This document shows, piece after piece, positions 25,602-33,906 of a stretch of 64,000 bases of DNA. The notes under the pieces were generated by a model. The model made no database searches. It saw only the letters and a list, made by a program, of their open reading frames with translations, and had not been told where the DNA came from. The DNA lies in the NCBI RefSeq assembly GCF_014203855.1, contig NZ_JACHJV010000002.1, positions 682,001 through 746,000 of the forward strand. Direction: 5' to 3'. Source of the DNA: Kitasatospora kifunensis. GTDB lineage: Bacteria > Actinomycetota > Actinomycetes > Streptomycetales > Streptomycetaceae. Position numbers and translations under genes: made by a program. Position 1 is the stretch's first letter, and every line of letters begins with the position of its first letter.

Positions 25602-26104
25602 CCGCCACCGCCCCGGCGCGGATCGCGGGCATGCTGCCCGAACACGCCGCACAGGTCCTGACGATCTATCAGCTCGGCATCGACGGCGGCGACGCGACCT
25701 TCGAGACCACCGCCCCCGACTGGGAGACGTTCGACGCCGCCCGGCTCCCGGCCCATCGCCTGGTCGCCCTCGACCAACACGCGCGGGTGCTCGGCTGGGC
25801 GGCCGTCGCGCCGGTCTCCGACCGGTGCGCGTATGCCGGCGTCGTCGAGCACTCCGTCTATGTCCATCCCGACGCCCGTGGCCGAGGCGTCGGCTCCGCT
25901 CTCCTGGACGCCCTGATCGCCTCGACCGAGCAGGCGGGTATCTGGACCGTCCAGTCCGGGATCTTCCCCGAGAACACCACCAGCCTCGCCCTGCACGAGC
26001 GGGCCGGCTTCCGCCGGGTCGGAGTCCGCGAGCGCATCGGCCGGCACCAGGGCCGCTGGCGCGACGTCGTCCTGGTCGAGCGCCGAAGCCCCGCCGTCGG
26101 CTGA
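25598..26104 (+). CDS. arsN1: GNAT acetyltransferase, ArsN1-type
   Basis: A 168-residue GCN5-fold enzyme with the acetyl-CoA loop VHPDARGRGVGSALL and family blocks IYQLGIDGGDATFETTAPDWE and FPENTTSLALHERAGFRRVGVRERIGRHQGRWRDVVLVER. These are typical of phosphinothricin acetyltransferases and of ArsN1, which N-acetylates the arsenic antibiotic arsinothricin. Its ATG overlaps the arsC stop (ATGA), so it is the last gene of the arsenic operon; this context favours ArsN1 over a herbicide-resistance role. Substrate preference is inferred from context. Confidence 0.75.
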   Translation: MTATAPARIAGMLPEHAAQVLTIYQLGIDGGDATFETTAPDWETFDAARLPAHRLVALDQHARVLGWAAVAPVSDRCAYAGVVEHSVYVHPDARGRGVGSALLDALIASTEQAGIWTVQSGIFPENTTSLALHERAGFRRVGVRERIGRHQGRWRDVVLVERRSPAVG

Positions 26105-26245
26105 CCGCCGCGCTCCGACCAGGTACGGAGATTCAGCGCCCCGGGGGGATGCGGCAGGGTGCGGTGACGGCGGCGGCCGCTCCTACGATGACAACGATGA
26201 CCACGGGGTGGACCGCGGTCCACTGTAGGGAGGGGACGGCAGCCG

Positions 26246-27142
26246 ATGAGCCTTCGTCAATTCGAGTACGCCCTGGCCGTTGCCGAGGAGGGCTCGGTGA
26301 CGGCGGCGGCGGAGCTGCTGCGCGTCGCTCAACCGTCGGTGTCCCAGCAGATCCGCGCCCTGGAGCGGGAACTCGGCGTGGAACTGTTCGCCCGCACGCC
26401 GACCGGACTGGTGCCCACCGTGGTCGGCCACGCGTTCCTGCGGGAGGCGGCGGTCGCGGTGAGCGCGGCGCGGCGGGCCAGGGCGACGGCGCGGGCCGGT
26501 GCCGATGAGCTGGTGGGCGAGCTGACGGTCGCGGTGCAGATGGGCTTCGGCACGCGGCAACTGCCGGGCGCGCTGGCCGCGTTGCGCCGGCGGTTCCCGC
26601 GGCTGGAGGTCACCGTCTTCGAGGAGCCGAGCTCCGCCGAGCTGGATCGGCTCTGCCGCCGGGGCGTGCTCGACCTCGCCCTGATGGCGGCGTGCGAGCA
26701 GAGCCCGGCCGATGCCCACCACCTCGGCGACGAGGAGTTCGTCGTGGTGCTCGGCGCCGGGCATCGGCAACTCGCCGCGGACCGGGTCGAGCTGCGCGAA
26801 CTGGAGGGGGAGCCATGGGTGAGGTTCGACCGCGACAGCGCGCTCGACGGCGTGCTGCTGAACGTGCTGCGGGACAACGAATTGACCCCGACCACGGTCG
26901 CCCGCGTGTCCCAGACGGCGACGGCCGTGCGCTGGGCCGCCCACGGGCTGGGGGTGACGCTCGTTCCGGCCTCCGCAGTGCCCCACGGCCACGAGCACCT
27001 CGTTCGCCCGGTGTTCCCGGTCCTCTCCCAGCCCGTCATCGCCGTGGCCCGGCCCGGCGCGGGCCCGGCGGAGACGGCTCTGCTCGAACTCCTGCGTCAG
27101 GAGACCTGGTCTGAGCCCGCTTCCTTCTCACCGGTGTCCTGA
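26246..27142 (+). CDS. LysR-family transcriptional regulator
   Basis: A 298-residue LysR protein behind GGGAGGGGAC. N-terminal HTH: MSLRQFEYALAVAEEGSVTAAAELLRVAQPSVSQQIRALERELGVELF, continuing RTPTGLVPTVVG. The effector domain has two alpha/beta lobes (ELTVAVQMGFGTRQLPGAL, EFVVVLGAGHRQLA). The usual divergent target gene is absent: upstream lies the arsenic operon on the same strand, and downstream a convergent SDR gene. Its target is therefore unknown; the SDR is possible. Confidence 0.9.
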   Translation: MSLRQFEYALAVAEEGSVTAAAELLRVAQPSVSQQIRALERELGVELFARTPTGLVPTVVGHAFLREAAVAVSAARRARATARAGADELVGELTVAVQMGFGTRQLPGALAALRRRFPRLEVTVFEEPSSAELDRLCRRGVLDLALMAACEQSPADAHHLGDEEFVVVLGAGHRQLAADRVELRELEGEPWVRFDRDSALDGVLLNVLRDNELTPTTVARVSQTATAVRWAAHGLGVTLVPASAVPHGHEHLVRPVFPVLSQPVIAVARPGAGPAETALLELLRQETWSEPASFSPVS

Positions 27143-27211
27143 CGGCCGAGAAGGAAGCGGGCGCCGCTTAATTCGCTACGTCGAAAACGGTGTTCCGGAA
27201 TGCCGTCGGCG

Positions 27212-27982
27212 TCAACCCCTGGGGAATTCACCGCCGTCCACGACGAGATTGCTCCCGGTCAGCCAGCTCGCCCGGTCGGACGCGAGGAACAGCACCGCGT
27301 GGGCGATGTCGTCGGGCTGACCATCGCGCCCCAGCGGGGGAGTGGTGTTGTCCTGGCCAGGTCCCGCGTCCAGACGCGCCCACTGCTCCCGCGTTGCTTC
27401 GCCGCCGGGGGTGGCGGTCCTGCCGGGAGACACGGTGTTGACCCGGATCCCGAACGGGGCCAGCTCCGCGGCCAGTCCCCGGCTGTACGCCTCCAGCGCC
27501 GCCTTCGCCGTCACGTAGTGCAGGAACGGTGGCGCCACGGTGGGGACCGCGGCCGAGGAGACGTGCACGATCACCCCCGAACGCCGCTCCCGCATCCCCG
27601 GTGCCAGCAGCGAGTCCAGCCGCACCGACGCCAGGAAGTTCAGGTCCAGCGCCTCCTGCCACTCCTCGTCAGGGATGGCCAAAGCGCCCTTGAACGGTCG
27701 CGCCCCACCCACGTTGTGGACCAGGACGTCCACCCCGCCGAGCACCTCCTGCGCGGCCGTGGCGAGCGCCTGCGCTCCGGCCCGTGTCCGCACGTCGGCC
27801 TCCACGAAGGTGGCTCCCTGCGGCACCGCGCTCGTCGCCGACCTGGCGGTCGTGACCACCTCGGCGCCCGCGTCCAGGAGTTGGCGCACGACGGCCGCTC
27901 CGATGCCGCGAGAACCACCCGTGACCAGGGCCCGCATTCCCGCGAGTTCTCGCATTCCCGATCCGTTCTCGATTGTGGTCAT
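27212..27982 (-). CDS. SDR-family oxidoreductase
   Basis: A 256-residue short-chain dehydrogenase. It has the cofactor loop VTGGSRGIGAAV, the NNAG-equivalent HNVGG, the catalytic Ser in VIVHVSSAAV, and YVTAKAAL with Tyr and Lys. The end is the conserved SWLTGSNLVVDGGEFPRG. ATG 27982 is chosen as the N-terminus is then of family length. Relatives reduce ketones or oxidise alcohols with NADP(H). It stands alone, convergent with the LysR gene. The 273 bases upstream to the next gene hold its promoter; nothing else is recognised there. Confidence 0.88.
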   Translation of the reverse strand: MTTIENGSGMRELAGMRALVTGGSRGIGAAVVRQLLDAGAEVVTTARSATSAVPQGATFVEADVRTRAGAQALATAAQEVLGGVDVLVHNVGGARPFKGALAIPDEEWQEALDLNFLASVRLDSLLAPGMRERRSGVIVHVSSAAVPTVAPPFLHYVTAKAALEAYSRGLAAELAPFGIRVNTVSPGRTATPGGEATREQWARLDAGPGQDNTTPPLGRDGQPDDIAHAVLFLASDRASWLTGSNLVVDGGEFPRG

Positions 27983-28255
27983 GCCACCGGTCCTTTCGAT
28001 CGCGTCATTGTCCGCTCGACGGAAGAAAGGGGCGACGTGCGCAGAGCGCGAATCCTCGGAGAAATCGCGGTGAGCACCTCGTCGTCGAGCTGTTTGACGG
28101 TACGTCCGGAGAAGAACGAGGGGCAAAGACCAAATGTCAGCAGGCGCTATAGCGAGTTCCTATGGCACCCTGGTTCCTCCGCGCGGGAACGGGGGTCTGT
28201 GACGGCGTCGACCTGCTCGCCGAGTGCCTGCCCGTAACCGTGAGGCCCGCGCCCG

Positions 28256-28792
28256 TCACCTCGGTTCGCCGTCGGACCGCTCCGCGCGGAGCATGGAGAA
28301 GATCACCTGATCGTGCCACTGCCCGCCGCGCCACTGCGCGGAGCGCAGCACGCCCTCCCTCACGAAGCCCGCCTTCTCCAATGCACGCTGCTCGGCGAGG
28401 TTGGCGCAGTCCGTCCAGGCCTGGAGCCGTTCGGCCCTGGTGTGGTCGAAGAGGTACTCGGCCAGCAGCCGCTGGGCCCGGGTGCCGATGCCCCGGCCGT
28501 GCGCGGCGGGCACCAGGCCTATCGCCAGGGTCCAGCAGGCGGACGTGTCGGGCCGCCCCCAGCTGCCGGGGAACCACTCGACCCGGCCCACTGTCACACC
28601 CTTCTCGGCGACGGAGAGCGCCCCACCGTCGGGACCGAGCAGGCCGGTCTCCGCGAAGCGGCGACGCAGGCCGGCCGGTGAGTGGAAGCCGAACCACTGG
28701 TAGGGGCCGACACCTTGCGGCCCGCTGAACTCCTGCTCGAACAGGTCGAGATCGTCGGCGGTGACGGGGTGCAGCGTGATCTCATCCGGCAT
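28256..28792 (-). CDS. GNAT-family acetyltransferase
   Basis: A 178-residue RimJ/RimL-style GNAT enzyme. ITLHPVTADDLDLFEQEF opens the fold; LVPAAHGRGIGTRAQRLLAEYLFDHT is the acetyl-CoA loop, and ANLAEQRALEKAGFVREGVLRSAQWRGGQWHDQVIFSMLR the conserved end. AGGAG lies eight bases before the ATG at 28792. Family members acetylate protein N-termini or small amines; the substrate is unknown. It diverges from the phosphotransferase gene at 28956. Confidence 0.85.
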   Translation of the reverse strand: MPDEITLHPVTADDLDLFEQEFSGPQGVGPYQWFGFHSPAGLRRRFAETGLLGPDGGALSVAEKGVTVGRVEWFPGSWGRPDTSACWTLAIGLVPAAHGRGIGTRAQRLLAEYLFDHTRAERLQAWTDCANLAEQRALEKAGFVREGVLRSAQWRGGQWHDQVIFSMLRAERSDGEPR

Positions 28793-28955
28793 GGAACGGC
28801 TCCTGATCCTCTCGGCCACACGGTTCGACCCCGCATGGCCACTGTGGGCAACGGCTTCTGACCCTCCCACACATCGAGCCGCGCCCCGGCGGCGGGCTGC
28901 CCCGGCCCCGATAAAGCTTTTGCGCGTGCCGCCGTGCGGATGATGAGGTGACACG

Positions 28956-29933
28956 GTGGCCAACAATGACGAGGCGGCGGCTGTCCGACCGTTGACACTG
29001 GCTTGGGTGGGCCGGCACCTGGAGGCCGGCGAACGGATCGTCGGAATCGAGGCGCTGCACGGCGGTATCACTGCCGACATGCGCAGGCTGACCATCGGTG
29101 CGCGGGACGGAGGCACGCAGGACGGGGGCACGCGTGACCTGGTGCTGCGGTCTTTCGTCGATCCGTTCTCTGCGGGGCATGCCGAGGACTGGCTGAACCG
29201 GGAGGCCTGTGCCCTTGCCCTGCTCGAAGGGACCGGTGTGCCGGCTCCTCGACTGGTCGCGGTTGATCCGACCGCCGCGCATTGCGAGTATCCCTCGCTC
29301 CTCATGACGCATCTGGCGGGCCGCACGGTCCTCGACGATGAGGGAGTGGAGACGCGCGTCCCCCTGCTGGCCCGTCAACTCGTGGCGATCCACGCGTTGC
29401 GACCCGCCGAGCGGCCCCGGGAGTATGTGGCGTTGACGACCGCCGACACCGTCGTGACTCCCGAAGGCGCCGACGCGGCGGCATGGGCCGCGGCGATCGA
29501 CGTGATCCGCAGGCCCGCGCCGCCCTATGAAGGGCGGTTCCTGCACCGGGACTTCCAACCCGGCAACGTGCTGTTCGACGTGCCGCCCTCGAATCCGGCG
29601 GGTGCCCGGATCACCGGCGTCGTCGACTGGGCAGCGACCTCCTGGGGCCCGGCGGATCTCGATGTCGCGCACTGCTCCACCAATCTCGCGCTACTGCACG
29701 GACCGGCGTGGGGTCTGCGGTTCGCCGAGGCGTACGAGGAGGCCGGCGGGGTGCTGGCCGCGGCCGCGAGTGAGCGGCTGTACTGGCGGGTGCGGGACGC
29801 ACTGGCGTGCTCGGAGGAAGTGCAGTTGGTGGCGCGGCCATGGCGGGAAGCGGGGAGGACCGAGCTGACGACGCGAGCCGTGGAGGAGCGGCTGGATGCC
29901 TATGTCACCGCCCTGATGGACACGTTGGGCTGA
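28956..29933 (+). CDS. Aminoglycoside phosphotransferase-family kinase
   Basis: A 325-residue protein-kinase-fold enzyme. The catalytic loop is FLHRDFQPGNVLFD (HxDxxxxN) and the Mg-binding segment is GVVDWAATSWGPADLDVAHC. The N-lobe has the ATP-grasping GGITADMRRLTI. GTG 28956 follows GATGAGGTGAC. Members phosphorylate aminoglycosides, macrolides, choline or sugar alcohols; nothing shows the substrate here. No antibiotic cluster is adjacent. It diverges from the GNAT gene at 28256-28792, so the two may share regulation. Confidence 0.85.
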   Translation: MANNDEAAAVRPLTLAWVGRHLEAGERIVGIEALHGGITADMRRLTIGARDGGTQDGGTRDLVLRSFVDPFSAGHAEDWLNREACALALLEGTGVPAPRLVAVDPTAAHCEYPSLLMTHLAGRTVLDDEGVETRVPLLARQLVAIHALRPAERPREYVALTTADTVVTPEGADAAAWAAAIDVIRRPAPPYEGRFLHRDFQPGNVLFDVPPSNPAGARITGVVDWAATSWGPADLDVAHCSTNLALLHGPAWGLRFAEAYEEAGGVLAAAASERLYWRVRDALACSEEVQLVARPWREAGRTELTTRAVEERLDAYVTALMDTLG

Positions 29934-29961
29934 GCCCAGCGCAGTGCTCGGGCCCGTCGCG

Positions 29962-30333
29962 CTAGGACAGTTGGCTGCCCCCGCTGACGAAGGTGTAGAG
30001 CTCCACGATGACGTCGTCCTTGCAGTGGGCGATGTCCATTCCGGTCACGACGGGCGGCTGACCGGCGGGGCCGTACTGGAAGCCGAGGTGGCCGAGGTCG
30101 TCGTTGACGGAGACGGGGCCGTCGGGCCGGTAGACCCAGTCCGGAACCTGCGCACGCAGCTCTGTGGCGCGTTGGGCGAGCGCCTCGCGTCCTCGGACGA
30201 CGCGGTCGGGTTCGTGCCAGACGACGTCCTGGGAGTAGGTCAGCGCGATGGCCGCGTTGCGGCGCTCGGGGTCCGGTTCGTTGAACACGTCGAGGAGGTT
30301 GCGGCGCATCAGATCGGCGACGGTGCTGGTCAT
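29962..30333 (-). CDS. SnoaL/NTF2-like protein
   Basis: A 123-residue NTF2-fold protein: helix TVADLMRRNLLDVFNEPDPERRNAAI, strand YSQDVVWHEPDRVVRGREAL, then a curved sheet (GHLGFQYGPAGQPPVVTGMDIAHCKDDVIVELYTFV). SnoaL-like proteins are cyclases, isomerases or simply ligand binders. The His-Glu pair (WHEPDRV) is common in the non-cyclase branch. It converges with the phosphotransferase gene and has its own 213-base upstream region, in which nothing is recognised. Confidence 0.75.
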   Translation of the reverse strand: MTSTVADLMRRNLLDVFNEPDPERRNAAIALTYSQDVVWHEPDRVVRGREALAQRATELRAQVPDWVYRPDGPVSVNDDLGHLGFQYGPAGQPPVVTGMDIAHCKDDVIVELYTFVSGGSQLS

Positions 30334-30546
30334 GAGCGGTCCTTCGGGTTGGCCGGCAGGGTGAGTCGTGGCCCCGGCCGACAGTCCCACGCGACCTGCG
30401 CACCAGCTGTCTCCTGACCTGGACCGTGGTCAACAGGCACAGCGTGACGGCCAAACAGCCCAACGCTCCCGATTACGCCGAAAGCGGCATGTAACACATC
30501 ATCGCACCAACTGGCGCCGATCCCGCCTCGAAGGTGTTCGGAGGAG

Positions 30547-31218
30547 TCAGGGGCCGTCGGGGTGGGCCAGTCCGCTCTGGTAGGCGATGACCACGAGTTG
30601 GGCCCGGTCGTGGGCGCCGAGTTTGGTCATCGCACGGTTCACATGGGTTTTGGCGGTGAGCGGTGTGACGTAGAGCCGTTCGGCGATCTCGTCGTTGGAC
30701 AGGCCGGCTGCGACCAGGGTGACGACCTCGTGCTCCCGCGGGGTGAGGGGGGCCAGTTGTGGCGGTGTGCTCCGGTTGGGAACGGCGGGTTGTGCCAGGA
30801 AGCGGTTGATCAGGACTCTGGTCGCGGTTGGTGAGAGCAAGGAGTCACCTGCGGCGACCACCCTGATGGCGTCCAGCAGTTCGTCGGGGTTGATGCCCTT
30901 GCCCAGGAAGCCGCTGGCGCCGGCGCGTAGTGCCTCGGCGACGTATTCGTCGTTCTCGAAGGTCGTCAGTACCAGGATCTTGACGCCCGCGAGGTTCTCG
31001 TCCTCGGTGATGAGCCTGGTGGCGGCGAGGCCGTCGAGGTCGGGCATCCGGATGTCCATCAGGACCAGGTCGGCGCGATGGCTGCGCGCCAGTTCGACGG
31101 CCTGGCGTCCCGTTGCGGCTTCGGCGACCACTTCCATGTCGGTGGCGGAGTCGATGAGTATGCGGAAGGTGCCGCGCAGCAGGGCCTGGTCGTCGGCGAG
31201 TAGGACACGGATGGTCAC
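30547..31218 (-). CDS. NarL/LuxR-family response regulator (orphaned)
   Basis: A 223-residue regulator. The receiver has DD (9-10), phospho-acceptor Asp in LVLMDIRMPDLDG, Thr in ILVLTTFEND and Lys in FLGKGIN. The output domain is LTPREHEVVTLVAAGLSNDEIAERLYVTPLTAKTHVNRAMTKLG. GTG 31218 lies two bases after the stop of the upstream chimeric gene. The HK tail of that chimera shows that a histidine kinase once preceded it. As it stands the kinase lacks its sensor and phospho-acceptor parts, so the regulator has no local partner. Confidence 0.92.
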   Translation of the reverse strand: MTIRVLLADDQALLRGTFRILIDSATDMEVVAEAATGRQAVELARSHRADLVLMDIRMPDLDGLAATRLITEDENLAGVKILVLTTFENDEYVAEALRAGASGFLGKGINPDELLDAIRVVAAGDSLLSPTATRVLINRFLAQPAVPNRSTPPQLAPLTPREHEVVTLVAAGLSNDEIAERLYVTPLTAKTHVNRAMTKLGAHDRAQLVVIAYQSGLAHPDGP

Positions 31219-31220
31219 GG

Positions 31221-31829
31221 TCAGCCCTTTCGGTCCGCGCGCAGCGGTAGTTCGGTGTTGATGCGGAAGCCTCCTGCCGGGCGAGGTCCGGCGGTGAAGG
31301 TACCGCCTGGCTCGTGCATCCCGATCATTCCGTGACCGGTGCCAGTGCCGGTGCCAGTGCCTTGGGCTTCGTCGGCGGCTGTGGTGGCTGGTCCGCTGCC
31401 GCTGCCGCTGCTGGTGTGCCGGGCGCCGGCGACCTCGTCCTCGACGGCGATCCGCAGGACCTTGGAGCGGTAGTCCAGGTGGACCCGTGCCGACACGAGA
31501 CCGGCGTGCAGGAGGGTCTTGCGCATCACCTGGTCGAAATAGGTGAGGATCTCATCGGCCGACGCCAGCTCGTGGAGCCCCGCGTTCCAGCCGTGCTGGT
31601 CCACTTCGCCCGTTCCCAGTGCACGAGAATTGACGCCGTAGAACGACGAAGGCTGATGCAGGCGCACGAACGGGTAGGCGAGTGTCCAGTGGCCACCGGG
31701 CCGTCCGTAGCGATCGACGATGGCCACGGTCGCGTCCGTCTCGGCCACCAGAGCGTCGGCGAAGGCCATACCCATGGCACCAGCCCCGACGATCAGGTAG
31801 TCGACCTCTACTGTTTCCGTCTCTGACAA
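31221..31829 (-). pseudogene. Chimera: flavin oxidoreductase N-terminus fused to histidine-kinase tail
   Basis: One open frame of 202 codons with two unrelated halves. Residues 1 to about 125 are the start of an FAD/NAD(P) oxidoreductase (DYLIVGAGAMGMAFADAL, YGRPGGHWTLAYPFVRLHQPSSFYGV, EILTYFDQVMRKTLL). From about residue 128 it matches the last part of a NarL-type histidine kinase ATPase domain: LRIAVEDEVAGAR, a Gly/Thr-rich spacer, then GHGMIGM and GGTFTAGPRPAGGFRINTELPL. Neither half can fold as a complete domain. A deletion near 31450 most likely joined two genes. The two-base gap to the response regulator is the remnant of a kinase-regulator operon. Confidence 0.7.
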
Positions 31830-32030
31830 CGTATTTCGCTCTCTCGTGGCTTTGCGGCACTGCCCACCCTGCCGTCCCGCCCCGAGGCTGTCGTCGTGCG
31901 CCTGCAGACTCCTGACCTACCGCGAGCGCAGTACGAGGCCTGCATCGCCTACCGCAGGCGCAGGCGCCGACCGCTTGCCCGGTGTGACGTGATCCGTGCG
32001 GGCGGTGCGTCTGCGGGCGTCGAGCGCGCG

Positions 32031-32063
32031 AAAACCCCGGGCGGCGCCATCGGCCGCCCGGGG
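32031..32063 (-). terminator. Rho-independent terminator of the lectin-like gene
   Basis: CCCCGGGCGGC (32035-32045) pairs with GCCGCCCGGGG (32053-32063) around a 7-base loop: an 11-bp perfect stem. The AAAA at 32031-32034 reads as UUUU on the minus strand, right after the hairpin. It lies 19 bases past the stop of the gene at 32082-32576. The rest of 31830-32030 shows no gene. Confidence 0.8.
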
Positions 32064-32081
32064 TGGGGTGTTACGGGTGGA

Positions 32082-32576
32082 TCACTTGTCGTACAGGGCC
32101 CAGGTCTGGTTGGGCGCGCCGAAGACGGCCGGTGCCAGCGTCACGGGCGTGTCGAATCCGTTGCCCTGAAGGACCTCGTTGCGGTTCTTCTGGCTGGCGA
32201 TGGTGGTCTGCTCCTGGCCGAAGTCGACGACCCAGCGCTGCGAGAGCTTGTTGTTGTCGCAGGGCTGCTGCGTCACGGGGGCGCCCACGCCGGCGTCCTG
32301 GATGCAGGTGCTGGGGAAGACGGTGCTGCTGATGGTGTAGATGCCGGTGCCCTCGGGGGTGATGGAGACCTGGTTGAAGGTCCACACCTGGTAGCCCAGG
32401 CTGGAGTCGCGGGTCCACACCTGGTGTCCGTCGAAGGCGTCGAGGTTGGTGTCGTCGGCGTAGTTCTGGACGGACTTGGTGGTCGTGACGGCGTGCGCCG
32501 GCGCGGCGAACAGCACCATGCCGGCCAGCGCGCTGGTCACGGCGGCGAAGGATGCTGCTTTACGTCCGAAGGTCAT
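32082..32576 (-). CDS. Small secreted ricin-type lectin-like protein
   Basis: A 164-residue protein with signal peptide AASFAAVTSALAGMVLFAAPAHA. The mature part has three QxW-like repeats of a beta-trefoil: GYQVWTFNQV, LSQRWVVDFG and NQTWALYDK, with one Cys pair (STCIQDAG, QQPCDNN). The ricin-B fold binds sugars, but here it is a stand-alone domain without an enzyme. AGGAG lies eight bases before ATG 32576; an ATG six codons upstream lacks a site. The extracellular role is unknown. Confidence 0.75.
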   Translation of the reverse strand: MTFGRKAASFAAVTSALAGMVLFAAPAHAVTTTKSVQNYADDTNLDAFDGHQVWTRDSSLGYQVWTFNQVSITPEGTGIYTISSTVFPSTCIQDAGVGAPVTQQPCDNNKLSQRWVVDFGQEQTTIASQKNRNEVLQGNGFDTPVTLAPAVFGAPNQTWALYDK

Positions 32577-32833
32577 GGCTGCACTCCTGTTCAACTCTCA
32601 AGGAGAGTAGACGGGTTGACGACGACTACGATGGCGTTCCCCCCGAACCAAAGACTACGGACGGTTAGGTCGTGGACGACGTGTTTGCTCGGCGTGGCCT
32701 CACGAACAATGAGAATCACCCTTTCGCCAGCGCCGACCGGACGCGGCGGCCCGTGCCCCGGATTCGCAGTGTTGATCGTGCTTGGGGCACCTGTTGAGGC
32801 AGTAGTCGGCGCCGCGCGCCCTTGCGTTGTCGG

Positions 32834-33793
32834 TCAGCCGGGCAGCAGGATGACCTTTCCGAACTTCCCGGGGCCGGCGAGCCGGGCGTAGGCGTCGCCG
32901 TACTGGTCGAGGGGGAACGCGGCGTCCACGGGGACCCGCAAACGGTTGTGGGCGAGCAGCGGGACCACCGAGGTGCGCAGGGCGGCGGCGAGGAGCACCT
33001 TCTCCGCGGGTGTGCGCCCGCGGATGGTCGTCCCGATCAACTGGGCGCGCGCCAGCATGAGGTCGAACATCCGCAGTGGGACCGTGGCGCCTGCCTGGAC
33101 GCCGACGATGAGCATCTTGCCGCGACTGCGCAGCAGCGCGACGCGTTGCAGGCAGTCCGGTCCGCCCACGAGTTCGACGATCACGTCGTACGGTCCGTGC
33201 TGATCCTCTTCCGCAGGGGTGACGACGTCGATGTGCGCGCCCTCGGGGGCCAAGGTCCTCACCCGGTCGTGGAGTTCGGTGCGGCGCACGCTCGCGACGG
33301 TGGTCGCCCCGGACAGCGCGGCGACCTGCACCATGGCCGTTCCCACACCGCCTGCCGCGCCGGTGATCAGTACCCGGTCGCCGGCGCGGACCTGGGCCTG
33401 GATGACCAACGCGTCCCACGCGGTGCTGAACGCCTCCGGGAAACCGGCGGCCTCCTGCCACGACAGGGTCACCGGCACCGGGAGGAGGAGGTCGGCGGGC
33501 ACGGCGATCCGCTCGGCATGGCCACCCCCACCGACCAGGGCCATGACACGGTCCCCGAGCGCGACTTCCGTCACGGCAAGGCCCACGTGTTCGACCTCAC
33601 CGGCGACCTCCAGGCCCGGCACGTCGGCGGGCCATCCCGGCGGCGCCGGATAGTCCCCCCGAGCCTGTTGGAGATCGGCCGCGTTGAGACCCGCCGCGCG
33701 CACGCGCACGATCACTTCGCTCGGCCCGGCCACCGGGTCCGGGCGATGCTCCAGGAGGAAGTGGCCGTCGGAATCGATCACTACAGCTCGCAT
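32834..33793 (-). CDS. MDR-family quinone oxidoreductase / alcohol dehydrogenase-like
   Basis: A 319-residue zinc-less medium-chain reductase: MRAVVIDSDGHFLLEHRPDP, GLNAADLQQARGDYP, PGLEVAGEVEHVG, and the NADPH loop DRVLITGAAGGVGTAMVQVAALSGA. The zinc-binding Cys/His set of true alcohol dehydrogenases is absent, which places it with NADPH:quinone reductases and enoyl reductases. The C-terminus YARLAGPGKFGKVILLPG is complete. It is transcribed alone between the lectin gene and the SARP gene, with 257 and 113 bases on either side. Substrate unknown. Confidence 0.85.
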   Translation of the reverse strand: MRAVVIDSDGHFLLEHRPDPVAGPSEVIVRVRAAGLNAADLQQARGDYPAPPGWPADVPGLEVAGEVEHVGLAVTEVALGDRVMALVGGGGHAERIAVPADLLLPVPVTLSWQEAAGFPEAFSTAWDALVIQAQVRAGDRVLITGAAGGVGTAMVQVAALSGATTVASVRRTELHDRVRTLAPEGAHIDVVTPAEEDQHGPYDVIVELVGGPDCLQRVALLRSRGKMLIVGVQAGATVPLRMFDLMLARAQLIGTTIRGRTPAEKVLLAAALRTSVVPLLAHNRLRVPVDAAFPLDQYGDAYARLAGPGKFGKVILLPG

Positions 33794-33906
33794 GGTTGCC
33801 ACCGTACGCCCGCAGCTCGCCCACTCGGCGCGGGGGTGCGCACGGGGCTCCCGTTCGATCCGCAAGCCCCTCTCGGGTACGGCAACGGCTACTTGTCACC
33901 TGGACC

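Noticed and set aside
31896-32891. Long plus-strand open frame of 331 codons
   Set aside because: It covers a terminator, the lectin gene on the other strand and an intergenic region; composition is Gly/Val/Arg-rich shadow.
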